Positions 58,963 through 64,000 of a DNA stretch of 64,000 nt are shown piece after piece. Source of the DNA: Chryseobacterium aurantiacum (GTDB taxonomy: Bacteria > Bacteroidota > Bacteroidia > Flavobacteriales > Weeksellaceae); contig NZ_PXUE01000006.1 in NCBI RefSeq assembly GCF_003020585.1, positions 62,001 through 126,000 of the forward strand, given 5' to 3'. A program made the position numbers and the translations under genes. Positions within the stretch are counted from its first letter, which is position 1. Each line of letters opens with the position of its first letter. Under the pieces are notes generated by a model. It did no database searches. It saw nothing but the letters and a program-made list of their open reading frames with translations, and was not told the origin of the DNA.

Positions 58963-60759
58963 TTAATCATTAAGCTTTAATACAGCCATAAATGCAGATT
59001 GTGGTACTTCTACCCTTCCGATCTGCTTCATTTTCTTCTTACCTTCTTTCTGTTTTTCCAATAGCTTACGCTTTCTGGAAATATCTCCTCCGTAACATTT
59101 TGCAGTAACATCTTTTCTTAGGGCCTTAATGGTTTCTCTTGCGATAACCTTAGTTCCTAAAGCTGCCTGAACAGCGATATCAAACTGTTGTCTCGGGATT
59201 AGTTCACGAAGCTTTTCACACATTCTTTTACCGATATAGTAAGCATTACTGTCGTGAATCAAAGATGAAAGGGCATCTACCATATCACCGTTGATCAGGA
59301 TGTCCATTTTCACAAGCTTTGAAGCTCTGAATCCGATTGGATGATAATCGAATGATGCATATCCCTTAGAGATTGATTTTAACCTGTCGTAGAAGTCAAA
59401 AACAACTTCAGCCAAAGGCATATTAAAAATCAATTCTACTCTTTCTGATGTTAAATAGCTTTGGTTAACAATCTCTCCTCTTTTTTCAATACACAGAGTC
59501 ATTACAGCTCCCACGAAGTCAGATTTTGTAATGATAGATGCCTTAATGAATGGCTCTTCTACTCTATCCATTGTGGATGGATCCATCATTTCCGATGGGT
59601 TATTAATCAAGATAGGAACCTCAGGTTCTTTTTTAGTATATCCAAAATAAGAAACGTTAGGCACCGTCGTGATTACGTTCATATTGAACTCTCTGTCAAG
59701 ACGTTCCTGAACAATCTCCATGTGAAGCATTCCCAGGAATCCGCAACGGAATCCAAAACCAAGAGCGGCAGAACTTTCCGGTTCGAAAACAAGGGAAGCA
59801 TCATTCAACCTAAGTTTTTCAAGGGAGAATCTTAGTTCTTCAAAATCTTCAGAATCAATTGGATAAATACCGGCAAATACCATTGGCTTTACTTCTTCAA
59901 ATCCATCGATTGGGCCAGCAGCAGGTTTGTCAAATGAAGTAATTGTATCTCCTACTTTTACTTCACGGGCATCTTTAATACCGGAAACCAAATATCCTAC
60001 ATCTCCACACTGAACACTTTTCTTTGGAACCTGCTTCAGTTTTAAGGTACCTACTTCATCAGCTCCATATTCTTTACCGGTAGCAAAGAATTTAATTTTT
60101 TCATTTTTAGTAATGCTTCCGTTTACTACCTTGAAATAGGCTTCAATTCCTCTAAATGGATTATACACAGAGTCAAAAATCAATGCTTGAAGCGGACCGT
60201 CAGGATCTCCTACGGGTGCAGGAATTCTATCTACGATCTGCTCTAATAAATGATGAACTCCCTCTCCTGTCTTTCCTGAAACTCTTAATACATCTTCATA
60301 TTCGCAGCCAATCAGGTTCATGATCTCATCGGTTACTTCTTCAGGGTTTGCAGATGGAAGGTCAATTTTATTTAAAATCGGAATGATTGTCAAATCATTT
60401 TCCAGGGCTAAATATAAATTACTGATCGTTTGTGCCTGAATACTCTGCGCAGCATCTACAATAAGAAGCGCTCCTTCACAGGCAGCAATGGAACGGGAAA
60501 CTTCATAAGAGAAATCAACGTGTCCCGGTGTATCAATCAGATTTAAGATATATTTTTCGCCTTTATATTCATAATCCATTTGGATTGCATGAGATTTAAT
60601 CGTAATCCCACGTTCTTTTTCCAAATCCATATCATCAAGCGTCTGAGACTGTAATTCTCTTTGGGTAACGGTATTCGTATACTCCAAAAGACGGTCTGCC
60701 AAGGTACTTTTACCGTGGTCGATATGAGCGATTATGCAAAAATTTCGTATGTTTTTCAT
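58963..60759 (-). CDS. lepA: Elongation factor 4 (LepA)
   Basis: 598 residues, the normal length. GTPase motifs are AHIDHGKSTLADRLL (G1), DTPGHVDFSYE (G3) and NKIDLP (G4). The C-terminal domain has the LepA-specific RKRKLLEKQKEGKKKMKQIG segment. It back-translocates or remodels ribosomes during stress and subunit assembly. A -7 box TATCTTTG lies 20 bp upstream. Confidence 0.97.
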   Translation of the reverse strand: MKNIRNFCIIAHIDHGKSTLADRLLEYTNTVTQRELQSQTLDDMDLEKERGITIKSHAIQMDYEYKGEKYILNLIDTPGHVDFSYEVSRSIAACEGALLIVDAAQSIQAQTISNLYLALENDLTIIPILNKIDLPSANPEEVTDEIMNLIGCEYEDVLRVSGKTGEGVHHLLEQIVDRIPAPVGDPDGPLQALIFDSVYNPFRGIEAYFKVVNGSITKNEKIKFFATGKEYGADEVGTLKLKQVPKKSVQCGDVGYLVSGIKDAREVKVGDTITSFDKPAAGPIDGFEEVKPMVFAGIYPIDSEDFEELRFSLEKLRLNDASLVFEPESSAALGFGFRCGFLGMLHMEIVQERLDREFNMNVITTVPNVSYFGYTKKEPEVPILINNPSEMMDPSTMDRVEEPFIKASIITKSDFVGAVMTLCIEKRGEIVNQSYLTSERVELIFNMPLAEVVFDFYDRLKSISKGYASFDYHPIGFRASKLVKMDILINGDMVDALSSLIHDSNAYYIGKRMCEKLRELIPRQQFDIAVQAALGTKVIARETIKALRKDVTAKCYGGDISRKRKLLEKQKEGKKKMKQIGRVEVPQSAFMAVLKLND

Positions 60760-60778
60760 TTAAGAATCTTGTAATTTG

Positions 60779-60786
60779 CAAAGATA
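60779..60786 (-). promoter_or_regulatory. -7 box TATCTTTG for lepA
   Basis: TAnnTTTG match with GCAA context on the minus strand, 20 bp before the lepA start. Confidence 0.5.
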
Positions 60787-60843
60787 AAAAAAAGAGAGAG
60801 ATTATTGTATCTCATTATCTTAATGTATCAATTTATTTAATTT

Positions 60844-61845
60844 CTATTCAGAAATATCATATTCTCCGGTAAGAGGATCAATATAAATTTCTTTCACCGC
60901 ATCATTGTTTATCCTTTCTGTTGTTATACTTTGTATTAGTACTCCTGCCAGGCCCATCATCATAAAAGGACTTGCATTTGTTGAAAAAATGTCCGCAGGT
61001 TTAGACAATAGATAAAATCCTTTTTTATTTCTGTTCAATTCCAAAAACCTTTCAGATACTTTTTTATAAGCTTTCCCATTTTCTACATATGCAAACATCT
61101 TAGAAGCAGAAATCCTCTTTTTTTTCCCGTCTTTCTCTGCTATAGCCCTTACCACCCCTCCACTATGTCCATTCTTTTCCAGAACAAAATCTCCATCTTC
61201 TGGAATTTGCTTAAAAAAAGATATATGATCCAGATAAATACCCTCTTTAAGAGTTTCTGTTCTAAAGATTTCGTAGTTATTTTTAATATAACCCTCATAG
61301 TCTGAAGCCTCATCAAGGGTTAAAATATCTGCATATGGTTTTTTATTATAGGTCAATAAAAGAAAACCTGAGAAAATATGATGAATATTTTTAACCATAA
61401 CATCCGAAACATCTTTATTACTGAAAGCAAAAACAGTATCTTTTTTATACAGAAAATGATATTGCTCTCCTTCTTTTGCAAAAGCATGTACTGAGAAATC
61501 GATAGTTCCCAGATTTTTTGTATTTCCTGTCTCATTTACAGACAGTTTAAGCGCCTTTAAAACCAAAATCAGTTCTTGTTTTCCCCCTTTATAGTTGCTT
61601 TTGCGATACCAATTTCCCAAATCGTCATTGGGTGAATTTTCAAAAACAATCTCTCTTGCTTCTTTATGATCATCAAAAGGAAGGATTCCTATGCTTTTAT
61701 CTATTCTCTGGTCTATAACGTGTAATGCGCTGTATTCACGGTCTCCGTTATTGGGAATATTACCTTTAAGTTTTATAATCTCTTTCTTTTGAGCAAAAGT
61801 GATTATGCTAATGCAAATAAGTACAATTTGAAGGATCTTCTTCAT
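60844..61845 (-). CDS. Exported hypothetical protein
   Basis: 333 residues with a signal peptide (ILQIVLICISIITFA-Q). The mature part is mixed and charged (FENSPNDDLGNWYRKSNYKGGKQELILVLKALKL and KKDTVFAFSNKDVSDVMVKNI). A late hydrophobic stretch (ASPFMMMGLAGVLIQSI) might be a membrane-associated helix. I do not recognise a family. Confidence 0.6.
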   Translation of the reverse strand: MKKILQIVLICISIITFAQKKEIIKLKGNIPNNGDREYSALHVIDQRIDKSIGILPFDDHKEAREIVFENSPNDDLGNWYRKSNYKGGKQELILVLKALKLSVNETGNTKNLGTIDFSVHAFAKEGEQYHFLYKKDTVFAFSNKDVSDVMVKNIHHIFSGFLLLTYNKKPYADILTLDEASDYEGYIKNNYEIFRTETLKEGIYLDHISFFKQIPEDGDFVLEKNGHSGGVVRAIAEKDGKKKRISASKMFAYVENGKAYKKVSERFLELNRNKKGFYLLSKPADIFSTNASPFMMMGLAGVLIQSITTERINNDAVKEIYIDPLTGEYDISE

Positions 61846-61880
61846 AAAATCAGTTTCCGCAAAAATATAAATTTAATCAA

Positions 61881-61910
61881 ACGGCTCCCACAAAAAAATC
61901 TGTGAGAGCC
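61881..61910 (-). terminator. Hairpin after the ECF-linked gene
   Basis: CGGCTC/GAGCCG with CACA/TGTG inner stem (one mismatch), downstream of the gene ending at 61935. The T tract is imperfect. Confidence 0.5.
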
Positions 61911-61934
61911 GTCCAACATTAAAAAAATAAACTA

Positions 61935-62444
61935 TTATGGGGTCTGTTTAGGTCCCGTAGCATTATTGTTTCCGTGAGGTTTTCTTTCATTCATTTTATC
62001 CCGCATCATACCCTCAGACTGAAACAGCTTCAGAACTTTCTGGCAGGGAATTATCTGTTGCATTTTCTCTGCATATCTCTTTCTGTTATCCAGAAGCTTT
62101 TGTCCTATTTCAAAGCTTTGCTGCAATTTTGCCTTTGCTTCATCATCTGATAATGTTTCAGGGTTAAAGCCTGGATCAAACTGACTTTTTATCTGTTTCT
62201 GACTGTCCAGATACTCGTTGTAAAGCTGTGTAAATTCTGCTTTATCACCGGCATCAACATTCAAATTATCCATGATCATATTGTTCCTGAATTTCTTCAA
62301 GAGTTCCTTTCTTTCTTCAGGAGAAAGATTGTTGATGACTTCCTTTCTTTGTTTAGGATCCATCTTTTTCCAATCATAATCATTGATTTGAGCATTAAAG
62401 CCAAAACCATAAATAATAAAAAACGTCAATATTATCTTTTTCAT
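61935..62444 (-). CDS. Exported helical protein of the ECF operon (CpxP/Spy-like)
   Basis: 169 residues. A signal peptide (ILTFFIIYGFGFNA-Q) is followed by helices with repeated LSPEERKELLKKF and DDEAKAKLQQSFEIGQKLLD patterns, and a Met-rich RDKMNERKPHG tail. It resembles the Spy/CpxP or sensor-type proteins that accompany ECF sigma factors. It lies 9 bp after the anti-sigma-like gene, so the three genes form one operon. Confidence 0.7.
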   Translation of the reverse strand: MKKIILTFFIIYGFGFNAQINDYDWKKMDPKQRKEVINNLSPEERKELLKKFRNNMIMDNLNVDAGDKAEFTQLYNEYLDSQKQIKSQFDPGFNPETLSDDEAKAKLQQSFEIGQKLLDNRKRYAEKMQQIIPCQKVLKLFQSEGMMRDKMNERKPHGNNNATGPKQTP

Positions 62445-62453
62445 CTTTCTTTA

Positions 62454-62990
62454 TTAGTTATATAAATCCAAATAAACGTCTTGAGTTGAATTACTGGCCA
62501 ATTCTGCAATTTCGGAATTGGAAAACGAATCCAGATACTCATTCATTCTGTTTTCTTCTTTTTTTACTACAGCTTTCACCGGTTTTTGTGATACTGTTTC
62601 TTTTTGATTTCCATTGTTGATGGAAAAATCAATAGTACCTTTCTGATTTACAGATGTTTGATTATTATTTTCAACCGAAGTTAAATCATCTTTCAATGTT
62701 TCATATGCAATTTCGCCCTCCGTTTTAGGTTCTGTCTTATTTATAGCATATACTCCTTTTGAATTCAACCCTTTATCTGCAGAATCATTATTGTAATTAA
62801 AAACAAATGTTATCCCAAAGATCAAAGCCAATGATGCAGCTACAGCATACATCCAGTTTAACTTAAAGACAGGTGCTTGTTTCTCTGTCTTTATATCATT
62901 CAAAATACCTTCCTGAATATTTTCAAACAAATTATCAGGGACTTTGTAAATGTTTTTACGTTCTAATTTTTCTATGTCGAACTCTTTCAT
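62454..62990 (-). CDS. Putative anti-sigma factor
   Basis: 178 residues with one membrane helix (about 48-66: WMYAVAASLALIFGITFVF). The cytoplasmic N-terminal part (FDIEKLERKNIYKVPDNLFENIQEGIL) resembles the segment that binds ECF sigma in other anti-sigma factors. The periplasmic part is Asn/Gln/Thr-rich. Position directly after the sigma gene supports the assignment. Confidence 0.75.
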   Translation of the reverse strand: MKEFDIEKLERKNIYKVPDNLFENIQEGILNDIKTEKQAPVFKLNWMYAVAASLALIFGITFVFNYNNDSADKGLNSKGVYAINKTEPKTEGEIAYETLKDDLTSVENNNQTSVNQKGTIDFSINNGNQKETVSQKPVKAVVKKEENRMNEYLDSFSNSEIAELASNSTQDVYLDLYN

Positions 62991-63007
62991 CTTTGTTTTA
63001 TCAAAAA

Positions 63008-63559
63008 TTATCTTTCGTAATTTTTCTTAATATAATCTTCTATTTTCTGCTTAGCATAATGATAATTGGTTTTCAATGTCCCTACAGACATGTCCACAAT
63101 TTTTGAAATTTCCTCATAAGGCAAATCATCATAATACCGCATCATAAATACCAGTTTCTGCTTTTCGGGCAGGCTTTGTATAGCATTCTGAAGCAAAATT
63201 TGTATTTCTTCAGCATCATCATCAGCATTGTCTGCAACAAGATTCTGCATGTGATACTCCGGATCTTCATCCGTTTTCTGCATTTTCTTCATTTTATTAA
63301 CCTGCTGCAGTGCTTCATTGGTAGCAATTCTGTACAGCCAGGTATACAACTGGCTATCATTCTTGAACTGATGAAAATTCTGATAAGCTTTAATAAAAGT
63401 TTCCTGCAAAGTATCCTGGGCAAGATCTCCGTCCACAATAATTCTTCTTATGTGCCAGTACAATCTGCTTTGATAGGCATCCATCAAGGCACGGACACCT
63501 CTATCCTGGGTCCGTGGGTTCTGCATCAACGAAATAATTTCCGCGTCCTTAATCTTCAT
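63008..63559 (-). CDS. ECF RNA polymerase sigma factor
   Basis: 183 residues. Region 2 (about 20-90: VDGDLAQDTLQETFIKAYQNFHQFKNDSQLYTWLYRIATNEA) and region 4 (about 120-180: LPEKQKLVFMMRYYDDLPYEEISKIVDMSVGTLKTNYHYAKQKI) are clear. First gene of a three-gene ECF operon with an anti-sigma-like partner. The signal is probably envelope stress. Confidence 0.93.
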   Translation of the reverse strand: MKIKDAEIISLMQNPRTQDRGVRALMDAYQSRLYWHIRRIIVDGDLAQDTLQETFIKAYQNFHQFKNDSQLYTWLYRIATNEALQQVNKMKKMQKTDEDPEYHMQNLVADNADDDAEEIQILLQNAIQSLPEKQKLVFMMRYYDDLPYEEISKIVDMSVGTLKTNYHYAKQKIEDYIKKNYER

Positions 63560-63585
63560 AAGATGCCTTTCATTGTTTTGGATTA

Positions 63586-63618
63586 CAAAAATAACTGAAA
63601 GTTAAATTAATTATTCAA
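63586..63618 (-). promoter_or_regulatory. Promoter of the ECF operon: TTG-N22-TATTTTTG
   Basis: The -7 box TATTTTTG (63586-63593) has a TTG at 63616-63618 on the minus strand with 22 bp spacing. It lies 27 bp upstream of the sigma gene start. The shape is that of the primary sigma factor. Confidence 0.5.
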
Positions 63619-63741
63619 TTTTCGGTTTAAATATTAAAAATAATATGAGACAGTTACGCAATAAACGTGCCTCTATTTATCTTCATGGCTTCTGTACTCA
63701 TCTTCCTTTCCCGGCTCAGCTTAAAATCTTATATTTGTTAG

Positions 63742-64000
63742 ATGCAAATTGTAATTATCGGTTCCGGAAATGTTGCCTATCATATGGCAAAAGCTTTCAC
63801 ACTGAAAGGGATTTCGCTGGCCCAGATTTTTGGCAGGAACGAAAAAGAATTAAGTAAGATTTCTGAAGAATTAAGTATTCCGTATTCCACGGAACACTTG
63901 GAAGATGCAGATCTTTATATCATCTGTGTAAGTGATAATTCTGTAGAGCAAGTATCAAAAATCATTACAAAAAAAGATTGTTTGGTGGCCCATACTTCAG
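63742..64000 (+). CDS. DUF2520-like Rossmann protein (partial)
   Basis: Only the first 86 residues are in the window. The start MQIVIIGSGNVAYHMAKAF is a Rossmann GxGxxA-type dinucleotide fold, and ADLYIICVSDNSVEQVSKII follows as a second strand-helix unit. This resembles the DUF2520/pyrroline-5-carboxylate-reductase-like oxidoreductases. A -7 box TATATTTG at 63730-63737 lies only 4 bp before the ATG, so the mRNA may be leaderless. Confidence 0.8.
   Translation, partial: MQIVIIGSGNVAYHMAKAFTLKGISLAQIFGRNEKELSKISEELSIPYSTEHLEDADLYIICVSDNSVEQVSKIITKKDCLVAHTS

Noticed and set aside
62873..63106. Plus-strand frames across the ECF operon
   Set aside because: They oppose clear sigma and anti-sigma genes and look like antisense shadows.
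1..64000. CRISPR array or prophage
   Set aside because: No array of regular direct repeats and no capsid, terminase, tail or lysis genes were found.

Overview
The window looks like a chromosome segment of a flavobacterium, most likely Chryseobacterium or a close Weeksellaceae relative. The evidence is AT-rich DNA, almost no Shine-Dalgarno sequences, many -7 boxes of the Bacteroidota form TAnnTTTG, type IX secretion sorting domains, SusC/OMP-type TonB barrels, a GLPGLI protein and several Bacteroidota-restricted DUF families. Genus is inferred from sequence character only.

Layout. 0-3.1 kb: YoaK-like membrane protein (cut by the window), a hypothetical gene and an OmpR-type two-component system. 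3.3-12.3 kb: an apparent phosphonate/phosphoester scavenging locus (XRE-cupin regulator, TonB receptor, MFS-like permease, FAD oxidoreductase, phosphonatase-like HAD hydrolase, and a secreted phosphodiesterase with LamG and T9SS domains). The receptor and phosphodiesterase promoter regions share a GTTTAC-N5-GTAAAC palindrome. 12.4-20.2 kb: GNAT/MocR pair, XRE regulator, siderophore receptor with PepSY protein, AraC regulator. 20.2-24.9 kb: a restriction-modification cassette (HNH nuclease, fused m5C+m6A methyltransferase, controller protein, Vsr). 25.1-25.7 kb: five tRNA genes with a duplicated Leu(TAA)-Leu(TAG) block. 25.9-27.9 kb: DUF3127 protein with an SSB-like acidic tip, aat, EamA permease.

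27.9-31.2 kb: a tyrosine recombinase, a 192-bp segment bounded by exact 19-bp inverted repeats, then a secreted repeat protein. This has the layout of an invertible-DNA phase-variation switch. 31.5-47.6 kb: mostly housekeeping genes (TPR, quinone oxidoreductase, Crp-like, glmM, DUF4421, feoAB plus a Cys-rich partner, GLPGLI/OMP barrel, DinB, JmjC-like, M14 peptidase).

47.7-56.4 kb: a 12-gene same-strand island built around NAD/ADP-ribose chemistry: NADAR, 2OG-Fe(II) oxygenase, coiled-coil protein, vWA protein, PurA paralogue, DUF4291, a small unknown protein, macrodomain, Sir2, an unknown protein, a frameshifted kptA and a calcineurin-type phosphatase. Next to it is a Nudix-wHTH (NrtR-like) regulator. 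Four copies of a TGYGT-N7-ACRCW palindrome lie upstream of the regulator, NADAR and the coiled-coil/vWA genes, which suggests an ADP-ribose-responsive regulon. 56.5-64 kb: DUF1579 lipoprotein, two secreted proteins, lepA, an ECF sigma operon and the start of a DUF2520-like gene.

The most interesting items are the putative invertible switch, the NAD/ADP-ribose island with its shared operators and broken kptA, the phosphonate locus operators, and the fused methyltransferase cassette.
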